From: Actinernus sp. WN-2022
Taxonomy: Eukaryota; Cnidaria; Anthozoa; Actiniaria; Actinernidae
Direction of reading: 5' to 3'
Assembly (NCBI GenBank): GCA_030867875.1
Contig: JAOWCC010000426.1
Location: 47,857-111,856, forward strand
Length of the DNA: 64,000 nucleotides
The position numbers were made by a program, and so were the translations under genes. This document shows positions 10,111 through 21,660 of the stretch, piece by piece (the stretch's first letter is position 1; each line of letters opens with the position of its first letter). The notes under the pieces are model-generated. The model was not told the DNA's origin, ran no database searches, and saw only the letters and a program-made list of their open reading frames with translations.

Positions 10111-10437
10111 CAGGAGCCCATTACCAGGAGCGTCCATATATACTATACCCGTGAGTCAGCGTATGACCGGTTTGAGCTATTTTGAGAACATGTTTCCCGG
10201 GTAACTGCCTTCTGACTCTGCTGCAATCATGCATATGCTTGCCGGAATTATCGAGATTAAGAATGATCTATCGTTCTTTGAAGTGATTTTACTAACGCTG
10301 CATTGTCCTGACTATGGTTTGATTGGATTCCCAATTTGTGAACTCCGTGAGATCTGTTCTAAATATAGCTCAATCCGGTCATACGCTGACTCACAGACCT
10401 AGTATGGGAGATGGACGCTCCTGGTAATGGGCTCCTG
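10111..10437. mobile_element. MITE with ends CAGGAGCCCATTACCAGGAG
   Basis: The left end CAGGAGCCCATTACCAGGAG and the following CGTCCAT are exactly inverted at the right end, and the outer arms continue for roughly 70 bp with mismatches. TAATGT occurs close to both sides, which may be a target duplication. The same terminal motif occurs as a 20-bp self-palindrome at 20077-20096 and 24349-24368. Confidence 0.7.
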
Positions 10438-10727
10438 ATAATGTATACCAGGGCTCGAAGTTAAACAAAAGTTACGACAATTTGGTCGCAAGTTCGCAAT
10501 TTTTACTTGGAAAAAAACAAACAGAATCCAGCGGTCTTATGACAACAAGCTGCATCCACACAGCGGTCAAACGTCTGCGCGTGCGTATTACGGTCAGTCT
10601 GGTGGGCGGTCGCGCGAATTTCCCGCGCAAAATTACATTAAAACATATTACTGCAACCCGACGTTTAAAAAAAAACTCGGCTTGTGAACTTCTACCCCCA
10701 AAAGTTAAGAAAAATACGTGAAAGTTA

Positions 10728-11162
10728 GGGAACGTTCACATATCGATTTTGCCACGCTTAACGTCATTGTGACGTTAGGGTCAATACCCACCCACCCCCT
10801 CTTAACGTCACGGGTGGAACTCGTTTGCGGAACGGCAGATTGCAATGCACTATATTTTGCTCAACTCTGGGTCAACAAAACATTTAAAGCAAATCATACG
10901 GCTAATATTCTATAAGCTTTAGTAAAACATGTTCTATTCATAAGACCAAAGATTTCTTCAAAAAAAGTAGATGTTTATATAAAACATTAACAAAGTCGGG
11001 AGACGCCATTTTGTTTTGACACAACTTTGATTCAAATAATTTATAAAATATCGGTAGAATTAATGTTTGGTATTTTTTCACGAACTCAAGCCTAAACCCA
11101 CCCACCCACTCTTAACGTCACAATGACGTTAAGCGTGGTAAAATCGATATGTGAACGTTCCC
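10728..11162. mobile_element. PIF/Harbinger-like MITE with TTA target duplication
   Basis: GGGAACGTTCACATATCGAT at the left is exactly inverted at the right. The inverted match extends at least 50 bp with one mismatch and includes AACGTCATTGTGACGTTA, itself a palindrome. TTA lies on both sides (10725-10727 and 11163-11165), a PIF/Harbinger-type 3-bp target. The interior is non-coding. Confidence 0.8.
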
Positions 11163-11399
11163 TTAAGCTTTTTATTTTCACAGTCGACGGGAAATTCAAC
11201 GAACTTCAAACTCTGAGTTAATTTACATTTTTTTTCCATAATTTAACAAAAAAGTTCTCAAGGTTTGAAAACATGTGTGTGAACAATGACGGCCGCCGGC
11301 TCGCTTTGAATTTGTTTTGGAATATGTTGTTGTTGCAAGACTTTTGATGCCTGCGCAGACGTTTGACCGCTGTGTGGCTGCACCCACAATGTATTTTTA

Positions 11400-12081
11400 A
11401 GAGACCACTTTAAAATGGTGTCTGAGCGAAGGTTCGTATAAAAAGGCAAAAATAAAGGTAAATGGCGCATGATTTTGCTGAAAAATTGTAAAATCCCAAT
11501 GAAGCATTGGACATTTTATTCAGTTATTTATTCATATACTTAGGTGAATACTTTATAGTTGCCAAATTTGTTACTGCCAGAAAAGTTTCAGTTGCAAGTG
11601 ATAGTAATTTACTACAGGATACAGCAATCTATATGTACAAAGTAAAAAAAAGCACTTGTACCTAGTAGCGTAGCTGAAATATTTAGTTTTAAACAATCGC
11701 ATTCAGTTCACTAAGAAATAGTGATTTTAATATACCTAGATATAATACTGTTAATTACGGCAAGCATTCACTACGGTATTTTGGGCCAGTGTTAAGGCTA
11801 ACATAATTTGCATCTAGCATGAATCAATACCTATGTATGTTATATAATATATGTATTTTTAGTCTGTATATAGCTGTTTTCATTTATAATTAAATATACA
11901 GATTATATTTTATTCATATCTATTTTTAATCTTTTTACTGTACACTTTGATATTTTTAGCTAATTGACTGGGTTAGTATATTAGATATGTTTGATTCTGA
12001 TAGTATAGTGTCCCCAATGAGCTTGTCAAAGCTAAATAACTTAGACACTTATTTAATAAAGTTTATTATTATTATTATTAT
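11400..12081 (+). mobile_element. 5'-truncated non-LTR element 3' end with (TTA)n tail
   Basis: AT-rich non-coding sequence ends TTTAATAAAGTTTATTATTATTATTATTATT and interrupts the right arm of the surrounding hAT-like element. The AATAAAG plus TTA-repeat tail is typical of CR1/L2-type LINEs. The 5' border is approximate, and no RT sequence remains. Confidence 0.45.
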
Positions 12082-12497
12082 TTGGTTGCATTTGCGACTG
12101 TATTGGTTGTAATTTCGAGCCCTGGAATGATGGAAATATTTTCCTTGAAGATGCAGACATGCACTATCTCCAGAGACTGCAGGGATGTAGATAAAAGCCG
12201 GTAGCTGAGGAAAATACCCGGCTGTTACAACTACTTTTCCAGCTCAGAAATCAGAAACAGCTGTTTTAAATGTGACTTACTTTGATGAATACCTGCTTGT
12301 GCTTCCAAGATGCCGACCTACCATGGTATTTAAAAAAAACTAGCTCCATCCCTGAGTCTGGATTCTCTTTGATCATGAACTGGTTTACCCAATCACATCT
12401 AATTTTAGGGCTAAGATAAATCAAGCTGACCAAGCTGGAGGGACCATTTGAAGATAAAAATTGATGCCTTCACCTACATGTACTGAGGCATACTTAC

Positions 12498-12587
12498 AGA
12501 GCTGGGAGGAAGGCCGTGTGCTACTATTGGTTGGCTGGGCTGCTGAGCCATTTGCACATTTGCAACAACTGGAGCCATGTAAACAGT
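12498..12587 (-). CDS. MS4A-like membrane protein gene, exon in cytoplasmic tail
   Basis: A 90-nt exon with consensus borders: acceptor TGATTTCCAG before it and donor GTAAGTATG after it on the minus strand. It is phase 0 at both ends and encodes 30 residues rich in Pro, Gln, Val and Ala (TVYMAPVVANVQMAQQPSQP, then IVAHGLPPSS). Phase and composition match the exon at 29298-29369, so I join it to the same gene, although some 16.7 kb of repeats separate them. It would be part of the proline/glutamine-rich cytoplasmic C-terminal tail. The terminal exon was not found further left. Confidence 0.6.
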
Positions 12588-12589
12588 CT

Positions 12590-12775
12590 GGAAATCAATT
12601 GAAAAAATAGACAAGATCAACAAAGTATCTCCAAACAATAATTATTATGAGACAGACAGAGAGTTGGATAGGAGGAGGGGTGAGGAGGGGGAGGATGATC
12701 ATGATCAATAATCAATCATTATTATTGGCTATTTACAAAATATATTTTTAATTATAATGTACAGGGGTTTAATTA
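12590..12775. other. intron sequence
   Basis: Intron of the MS4A-like gene, with a short purine-rich AGGAGGGG run near 12665-12695. Nothing else is seen. Confidence 0.4.
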
Positions 12776-15700
12776 GAACAAGAAGCTGCACGCAGCTTGA
12801 ACTCCGGCGTATTTTTTGTAACGCGGACTATTTCAGATACCTGCGTGTTTGCCAATTACAACGCACAATCAGATGCGAAAGTACGCACCCACAGTTGATC
12901 TCATCTAAAACGAGTCTGAACACGAGTGAACAAAAGTAGAACACGAGCGACTTAAAGTAAGCCAGGGTACCCTAGGGTAACACAGGTAGCCCAAAAATAC
13001 TAGTGTCCAAATACTAAGATGATCTGTTCTAAAACACCACATGAATCAGGACATGAGCGAACTCGAGTGCACAGCGGTTCATAATTTAATTAACAAAAAT
13101 TATAATAAACAAATATAGTTATAATTGTTTTATCGTCTTAGTTGTCTCGGGTTACCTGTATTTTCAGTGCGGTACCCTATTTTTGTATTTCCGGGCTACC
13201 TGTGTTATTATAGCTTAGCTTAGTTGTGTCGGGTTACTTGTGTTTTAAGTATGGTACCTTCTCTTTGTATGTTCGGGCTACTTGTGTTCACATCGTTATT
13301 AGCATGCACACAGCCAGATCACTGTTAGTACACACGCAAAATCTGTTAAATTGGATTGGACAATCAGATGCGAAAGTATGCACTCACAGTCGCGTCACGC
13401 AGCAGCGCCAGAGTAACAAGAAGCTGCACGCACCTTTAAAGAGGAACTAAAGCCTAAAATCAATTCAATATCTATGCAAAGATGTATTCGAAATAAATAA
13501 ATTGTGCTATTTAATTTTTCTATGTTACGCGTCTTAATGAAGAGAAAAGCTGAAACCTTCCTCACAGCCTCCGCTCAGATGGCTCACATCTGCTTTTTTT
13601 TGCTGGAGTAACGGCTCCTAATTGCGAACCATTGTGTTTTCTTCAATATGGGGACATTTGCTTTGAATTGAGCCACCACACAATCTAAATTTATCAGCGG
13701 AGAATCGAACTTGAAAACTAATTTTCTCTGCAAAGTCGCGCAACACAGAAAAATATAATAGCAAAACTTATATCTTTAGAATACATCTTTGTTTAGACGT
13801 TGTGAACACAAGTAGAACACGAATTCACGCAAGTAGAATACGAATAAACACGAGCAACTTCACGTAAGCTAGGGTACCTAGGATAGCACCGGTAGCCCAA
13901 AAATACTAGGATCCAAATACTAGTAGGATCTGAAATATAACTCCACACGAGTCAGACCAGGAGTGAACATGAGTACACTAGCGCTTCATTTAATTAATAC
14001 AAAACAATAATAATAATAACATAATATAAATTGTGTTATCGGCTTAGTTGTTTCGGGTTACTTGTGGTATCAGTGTGTGTCGTCTTTGTAGGTTCGGGTT
14101 ACCTGTGTTATCCTATTGTTATCAATGCGGTACGGTACTATATATACTCTATGTATTTTCGGGCTATCTGTGTTATCTAGGGGAGCGCAATAAATTGTTG
14201 TAACATGGCTCACTTTCGGTGGCCGTCCGCATGTCTTGACCTTTTAGACATGTCTCGTTCCAGTCTGCGACCGCGCGAAGCGTGTTACACAGTGCGATGT
14301 TGATCAGTTGGATGTTGAGTGCCAACTTCAATTGGCAGAGGTTTCTAGTGACTTCGAGCTATCAATTGGTCAGGCGTCTATGCTCTTTGTGATGCTGAGG
14401 TTTTTTGGCCATCAGAAAGTATATTTAACTTACTTTTCGTACAGTGTTTGGACGAGATTGACCGATATTAGATTTTACGCAAAATTGTCAATGTCATTAA
14501 TGTTGTACATCTAGAACAGAACATTTGACCAAATGTTTTCAATTTTGTTCTTCGCATAGTCAGCATCTCTGTTTGCTGCCGTATAAAAATTAGACACTTT
14601 CAATAAATATTTCTGGTTCAAAAGTTTCGAAAACTAAGACATAGTGTAGCGCGTTTAACGCTAGAAAGTTCAGCAGTCCGGAAGTCTGTGAAGTGACTAG
14701 CGACTTTGAATATTCTTTAGACTGTTTTCCTTTAAACGATATCCAGTCTCCAAGTCGGTTTTCCAAAACGATTTTCTAGTTCTGTTTACAATTATACACT
14801 TATCCAACTCCAATACGATTTGATCTCCCGATAAACTCGCAGGGGAAGCCAGAAGGCACTCTGTCCAACATCCTGCCACAACGCCGGTGAGGTCCGCAAA
14901 TGAGCACTTCCAAAACATACCAAATGTCAGTTGAGAAAACAATCTTACGAGTTTGCAAGAAATGTCCGGCAGTCAGCCTTAGTTTTTTTTTATTAACCAG
15001 CAATTTTGCATATAGAACGCAAGAGACTGCTTGTAAAAATGTGACCTCGTTTCCAGACATGTTTTGACTTGTTCTAGACTAGGAAAACACAATTAATTGA
15101 TAAAATAACAAACGCCCTGTCCTGTCATTCACTTTGATTAGTTATCTGCAGACAAGACGGACAAGTTATCTCGAGTTGTCTCATACAGCTGACCCGTTAT
15201 CTAAACGTGTTTGCATACACTTAACTTGAGATTGTATTTCGCTTAGATCTGTTCAGGCAGCGTAGATCGAATGTATTACGTTGTTCGTGTATTTTTACAG
15301 TCCTTTACAAAAACATAGGATTAGAAAGTAGTTAAAAAGAACTAATAGCGCCTCAAAGTCTCACGCTTTGCTCATTCCACATTCCCGTAGTGGTAATTAT
15401 TCTGTGATGATTTTATGTGATGCAAACAGCGTTAAATAAATCTATAACGTTTAATGCGCATGCCTCCTGCTTTATCGCTCGATCACAGCGTCTCCGACCC
15501 ACATTGTTAGCGGCAAAGGTCTGATCTGATCAACTTCTGTCGCCGATAAAATAAAAAATATAAAATAAAATAATAAAAATATAAAATAGATAAATGATGA
15601 AGGCTTAAAGTAAGTCACAATAAGTGCAAAATATATGCCCTCTGTTTTTTTCGGGCTACCTGTGCTATCCTTGTGCAAACAAAACAACTATGAAACTGTT

Positions 15701-17390
15701 GATTGCTGAAGAGATCGAGTGCCACTACATGGCAATTAAAATCAGCAAATTGCCAGTTGAGCAAACCTTATGAGTTTGCTTAACCGTTCTGAGTTTCTTT
15801 ATCAACGGCCGCATAAATATAAGCTAATATATAATAATAATCGATTTATGTAGCGCTATTCCCTAAAGTCCTATAGCGTTTTACAATACAACAAGTAATA
15901 AAAACTAACTTACTAAAAATGTTACGCAATAATACAGATACTGTAACGTATCGTTTTACAAGTAATTCCCTATTTTATACCAAAAAGAAAATTGAATAAT
16001 AATAACAATAATAATAATGGCTTAAATACTTGGCAACATATAATATACCAAAAGCTTTGAATTAAAAGGTCTTGTTTTAACACTAGAATTAAAAGAACTA
16101 AGACAATCAATCCCGGGGAATCAATAGACCTCATTTCCAGTGGTAATGAGTTCCATAAAATAGGAGCAGATACCGAAACAGCCCGGAGTCCATGATTTCA
16201 ACTGACACTTCGGGACCTTGAGTAAATGTTGACTTGCCGAGCGTTCCTTCTGGACTTGTCGAACTAGTAGCTAGTCGAAGTAAAATGCTCTCGTTGTTTA
16301 TTTGTTTCATGAAAGAAGTAGACATGCGCTTTGGGTAACGAATTTCATTATTTCTAGCGGATTAAAAACACAATCAAACCCATGAATTTCCCCCGGATGC
16401 TTCGAATATGATTTGATTTCGGCAGGAAGCCAGTGTATTCCTGTAGCTGTACGAGTGGGCCTTTTCACAACCACGCTTGGTAGTTTGAAATGTACTCAAC
16501 ATCACAGACACATAGACTTTAAAACAGAGCGATAATTAAAATAAAAGAACGAAAACACATGCATTAACAGACTATAGAATCCTCGTAAGTCTTGCAACGA
16601 TACCGAATCACGATCCCGTAAATTTTGAATGAGTAAGTCTATTGAATCTTGACAACACAGTGAAAAGTCTTGAATAAAATCCCGTTCGTTAAGTCTAGAG
16701 TTTTAATTTAATTGAAGTCTGGCACACAATCTTGGCCCGTAGATAATTCCGATTTCTATCCTTTGTCGTGAAACTGTCGGCAGAGTCCGCTGCAAGTGCA
16801 CACAGAATTCTCTAAAGATTGTCCACCGCACCGGGCCGACGCACGACTGCATAAACTAAATTATGCAAAGGTCTGCGGGTCGATCTGATATCCCTTGAAG
16901 CCTTGAAGAAACATACTTGTCATCTAGAATCCAGAACAACACTTCTATTGAACTTGCAATGAAACGAAGTCTAGAGTCTTGACAACACAGTGAAAAGTCT
17001 AAAAAGGAAGCCTTCGTTATTAAAGTCTGGAGTCTGGACTTAATAAGCCTGGAACACAATATTGGCCCGTAGCTCCTCGATAGGATCAAAGTATGGTAAC
17101 GAGAGTCACTGGTATTACATCTCACTGTGTATACACACTGGAACAAGATATGACAGACCATAGCGGCATGTAACGCAACGTCGAATCAAATATTATAATA
17201 TTAGCGCTGCCCAAAATAAACCAATTGTTATCTGTGGATTGATCACGTTTAGTCTAATTGCTTGATCCTGCTATCTACAGTCTGCCTAGAACATCTAACC
17301 TCAGATTGTATTTCGATACCTAAGTGTTTCAAGTTTATCAATTACTTATGCGGTCGTAGACTGGAAGGCGCCGTAGTTTCGCCTGAGTCA
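12776..17390 (+). repeat. older diverged unit of the 4.3-kb tandem array
   Basis: Begins with AACAAGAAGCTGCACGCAGC, as do the units at 17632, 21902 and 26168. It carries the same GGGTAACACAGGTAGCCC and CGGGTTACCTGTGTT motifs in both orientations. Sections 13680-13800, 15588-15770 and 16090-16400 match 18967-19090, 20160-20345 and 20460-20700 respectively, but in a rearranged context with insertions (14200-15400 is not shared). No protein gene is supported. Confidence 0.65.
15827..16480 (-). mobile_element. L2/CR1-like LINE 3' fragment
   Basis: Read on the minus strand, the fragment encodes PILWNSLPLEMRSID, the conserved region near the end of L2/CR1 reverse transcriptase ORFs. It ends in a TAGCGCTACATAAATCGATT then ATTATTATTA tail, the usual 3' terminus of such elements. 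It is frameshifted and 5'-truncated. Related fragments lie in the duplicated units at about 20460-20690 and 24730-24960. Confidence 0.6.
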
Positions 17391-20300
17391 ACAATACTTC
17401 ATCCATATTAATAACTCGGTTAGAGAGACGATTGAGGCAAATTAAGTACTTCATGACGTGACGGTAGCCTTAAACCCTCTAAAACTCTCTAGCGAACATT
17501 TATCTTTCAACTAATGCGCATGCCTCCTCTTTATCGCTCGATCACAGCGTCTCCGACCCACATTGTTAGCGGCAGAGGTCAGAACTGATCAAAAATTTTA
17601 CTGGACTGAACATTAATAATAACAAGAAGCTGCACGCAGCTTGAACTCCGGCGTATCTTTTGCAACGCGGATGCTCTCATACACCTCAGTGCGTGTTTGG
17701 CACATTACGAACGCACAATTAGATGCGAAAGTACGCAGAGACAGTCGATCCGATCTAAAACTCCACACGAGTTAGAACCCGAGTAAACACAAGTACAACG
17801 CGAACACAAGTAGAACATGAGTGAACACGAGCGAGGTTAAGTAAGCCAGGATACTCTTGGATAACATGCAGATAGCCCCAAAATACTAGGATACAAATGC
17901 TGACGAACTGCATGATCTAAAACTCCACACGAGTCAGAACCTGAGTGCACTAGCGATTCATAATTTAATTAACAAAAAATTATAATTTAAAAAATCACTA
18001 ATAAAAATTGTGTTATCATCTTAGTTGTTTCGGGTTACCTGTTCTTAGCTTACCCATTCACCTGCGTGTTTGGCACTGTATGAACGCACAATCAGATGCA
18101 AAAGTACGCACGCACAGATGTCGATCTGACCTAAAACCCACATGTGTCAGAACACGAGTAAAAACGAGTGAAGACGAGCAACTTCAAGTAAGCTAGGGCA
18201 AACTAGTATAACACAGGAAGCTAAAAAATACTAGGATCCAAATACTATGATGATCTGATCTAAAACTCCACATGAGTGCACAGCGGTTCATAGTTATCAA
18301 AACATTATAATAATAATAAAAAATTTTTTTAATTGTTTTCTCGTCTTACTTGTTTCGAGTTACCTGTGTTATCAGTGGGGTACCCCCTCTTTGTATTTTC
18401 GGGCTACCTGTGTTCACATCGTTATTAGTATGCACACAGCCAGATCACTGTTTATATGAAACCTTCCTCACAGCGTCCGCTCAGACGGCTCAAGTCTATT
18501 TCTTTGCTGGACTAACGGCTCCTAATTGTGAATCATTGTGTTTTCTTTGTGTTCGGAGGTCGATATGGGGAAATTTGCTTTGAATTGAGCCGTACTAGTG
18601 CACGCAAGTAGAACACGAATAAACACGAGCAACCGTCACGTAAGCCAGGGTACCTAGGATTACACAGGTAGCCCAAAAATACTGGGATCCAAATACTAGT
18701 AGGATCTGAAATATAACTCCACACGACTTAGAACACGAATGCACCAGAACACCAGAACACATGAGTGCACCAGAGCTTCATGATTTAATGAACAGAAAAG
18801 CATAATAAAAATAAAAATTGTGTTATCGGCTTAGTTGTTTCGGCTTTAACTAATAGTTGTATCAGTGCGTGCCGTCTTTGTATTTTCGGGTTACCTGTGT
18901 TGTCCTATTATCAATGCAGTGCGGTGATCGGTACGGTACTATACTCGATGTATTTTTGGGCTAACTACAATCTAGATTTATCAGCGGACATTCGAACATG
19001 AAAGCAATTTTTTTCTTCAAAGACGCGCAACACAAAAATTAAATAGCAGAACTTAATTATGTCTTTTGAATACATCTTTGTATAGACGTTGGGTTGATTT
19101 TAGAGTATTTTAGAGTTCAGTTTCCCTTTTAATTGCCCTATATCATTATGACGTCAAATCAAAACAATCTATTGTTTAAACGCTAAGGATCACGGTCGTG
19201 GGAGGGGGACAAAACAGCAACAACACAAAGGTATCGAAATCGCTGTCAAATGCATTTTATAGAACGTAGAATAGCGGTAACAGCCACCAAATACGGTAAA
19301 TATTGTGGGATAAACATTGATACAGCTGATATCTGGAAACCAGACAATTCGAAGTTAAATTTTCCTCAGCAGAGCAGATTTAGTTCAAAATTCTATTGTT
19401 CATGCTATGCTAAAAATAACTCTTCCGTCTACAGTGTTGTGTGACAATACAATGTGGGAAGAGGAACACTCCTCTGTAATAATAATAATTGTTTTATCGT
19501 CTTAGTTGTTTCGGGTTACCTGTGTATCAGTGCGGTACCAGCCCAAAACAAATTGCATCCAAATACTATGAGGATCTGATCTAGAACACCACACTAGTGA
19601 ACACGAGTACACTAGCTAGCGTTTCATCATTTAATTAACCAACATTTACAATTAAAAACCAATTCTGTTATCGTCTTAGTTGTTTCGGGTTACCTGTGTA
19701 AATGCCGCGTGAAGCTGCAAAAGCAGCCCATTGCGTTACTACCTGTGACCCCGTGTGCACCCATGAATCGTTGCAGGTGAGCAATGTTTTGATTAGTCTG
19801 ATATTGTGGTCATTAAAAATATTTGTTTGCAGAAGTACACAGTTTCGAGTTGACTGCCGTAAATGGTTGGATAGCAAGTAGATTTGGTTACATACACATA
19901 TAGAACTTACGAACAATAGAGCCTGATTTCTACGAAATCTATTAGAACAAAAACAGTATGTAGACGTATGATTACAGAGTTACAAAGTGAATATACAAGA
20001 AAAGAAAAAGACACTTATTATATTTTATTCCAATAATTTTAATTAAGTCTTTTTCTTTAAATATATACATATAAATCAGGAGCCCATGGGCTCCTGTATA
20101 AATATATTAACACATAGTACACATACAGTGAATATACAAGTCATATAATAATATTAAATAGATAAATGATGAAGGCTTAAAGTAAGTAACAATAAGTGCA
20201 AAATATATGCCCTCTGTTTTTTTCGGGCTACCTGTGTTATCCTTGTGCAAACAAAACAACTATGAAACTGTTGATTGCTGAAGAGATCGAGTGCCACTAC

Positions 20301-21660
20301 ATGGCAATTAAAATCAGCAAATTGCCAGTTGAGCAAACATTATGAGTTTGCTTAAGCGTAGTGAGTTTCTTTATCAACGGCCGCATAAATAAATACCAAA
20401 AGCTTTGAATTAAAAATACTTGTTTTAACACTATAATTAAAAGAACTAAGAGAAACAACCCGAGGAATCAATAGACCTCATTTCCAGTGGTAACGAGTTC
20501 CATAAAATAAGAGCAGATACCAAAACATCCGAAGTAGTCCACATGATTTCAAATTATACTTCACGATCTTGAATAAATGCTGACTTGCCGAGCGTAGCTT
20601 CGGGACTTCTCGAACTAGTAGCTTGTTGAAGAAATTAAATGCTCTTGATTGTTTATTTGTTTCATGAAAGAAGTACACGTGCTTTGGGTAACAAATTTCA
20701 TAATTTCTACCGGATTAAAAACACAATCGAACCCATGAATTTCCCCCGGTGCTTCGAATATGATTTGACCTCGGCAGGAAGCCAGTAATATTCGTTTAGG
20801 ACTTTAGATTCAAATTGGATTTACGAAAGCACAAGCAAACAAATACTCTTGGTAGCTTGAAATGTACCAGGCATCACAGACACATATTAAATAGAGCGAT
20901 AATTAGAACAAAAAGCAATTAACAGACAAACTGAGAGGTTTTTTTTTCACTCATGAATGCAGTTCGAATTTATGAGTGAAAAAATGTCTGTACCAGGCTA
21001 TGTTTCGATTTCCAAAGTCTTATCCTGTTCAGTTTATACGGTTTCCAATGACAAATCCAACTTCTATTTACTCTTAACAGCCATTCAAGTCATTCCAGTG
21101 TTTCTTTACGGTCATTACGGTTTCTTAAGTCATTTTCAGTTCGGATCATACGGTTTATCAAATCAAATCCAGTACAATAATTACGGCTTTTAGATCGAGT
21201 CAACTGACCTTCTTCGAGTTCCTAAAACGGACTCCAGTTCAGTTCTTCAGGATATTTACGTGAAACTCGCCAGAATTTGTCCCACTTTGAACAACCTGAA
21301 TCTCCATTGCAACAGTCATGTGACAACAAATATAGATGCTTTTCTAATTGAATGCCTTAGAGCGAGAGCGTTGTGTAGTACAATTTAACGGTAACCGTTT
21401 GCATAGACGTAAGCCCGAATAGATTTTTCGTGACCCAGTGTCTTCGTTGAACGATTGTATGAGATTAAAGCTTGGTCATATCAGACGAAATTGATCTCTT
21501 GTCATTTACTGTAATTGGTTTTGTCTAATTGCTTGACCTCTTATCTGGCGTCTGCCTAGAAGATCTGATCCCGGATTGTATTTTGATAGCTATGTTTTGA
21601 GTTCGTTGTTGCCTTTATCAATGACTCATACGGTCCTAGACTAGAAGGCGCCGTAGTTTC
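17391..21660 (+). repeat. 4.27-kb tandem duplication, unit 1
   Basis: The unit from about GGCGCCGTAGTTTCGCCTGA to the next occurrence of the same junction is repeated in direct orientation. Markers are offset by 4270-4280 bases (18008 to 22288, 19250 to 23522, 20957 to 25227). I find only a handful of differences from unit 2, including an 8-bp CACCAGAA length change at about 18740 and single-base changes at about 18096 and 20808. It contains no convincing gene. It lies in the large intron of the MS4A-like gene. Confidence 0.9.
20077..20096. repeat. 20-bp perfect palindrome CAGGAGCCCATGGGCTCCTG
   Basis: A self-complementary 20-mer. Its halves equal the termini of the MITE at 10111-10437, so it looks like the two ends joined with the body removed. 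It is duplicated at 24349-24368. Confidence 0.8.

Larger units (their letters stand above)
10449..12124. mobile_element. hAT-like non-autonomous element with nested insertions
   Basis: The ends CAGGGCTCGAAGTTA and TAATTTCGAGCCCTG are inverted repeats of the CAGGG type expected for hAT elements. The subterminal arm with CACAGCGGTCAAACGTCTGC is repeated inverted at about 11345-11375. The element is interrupted by a TTA-flanked MITE (10728-11162) and, in its right arm, by a LINE 3' end (about 11400-12081). No intact 8-bp target duplication is visible, and no transposase ORF remains. Confidence 0.65.

Noticed and set aside
14700..15060. Minus-strand frames near 14.7-15.06 kb
   Set aside because: Two overlapping frames of about 80 codons have plausible composition but no donor/acceptor pair or known domain; not enough to call an exon.
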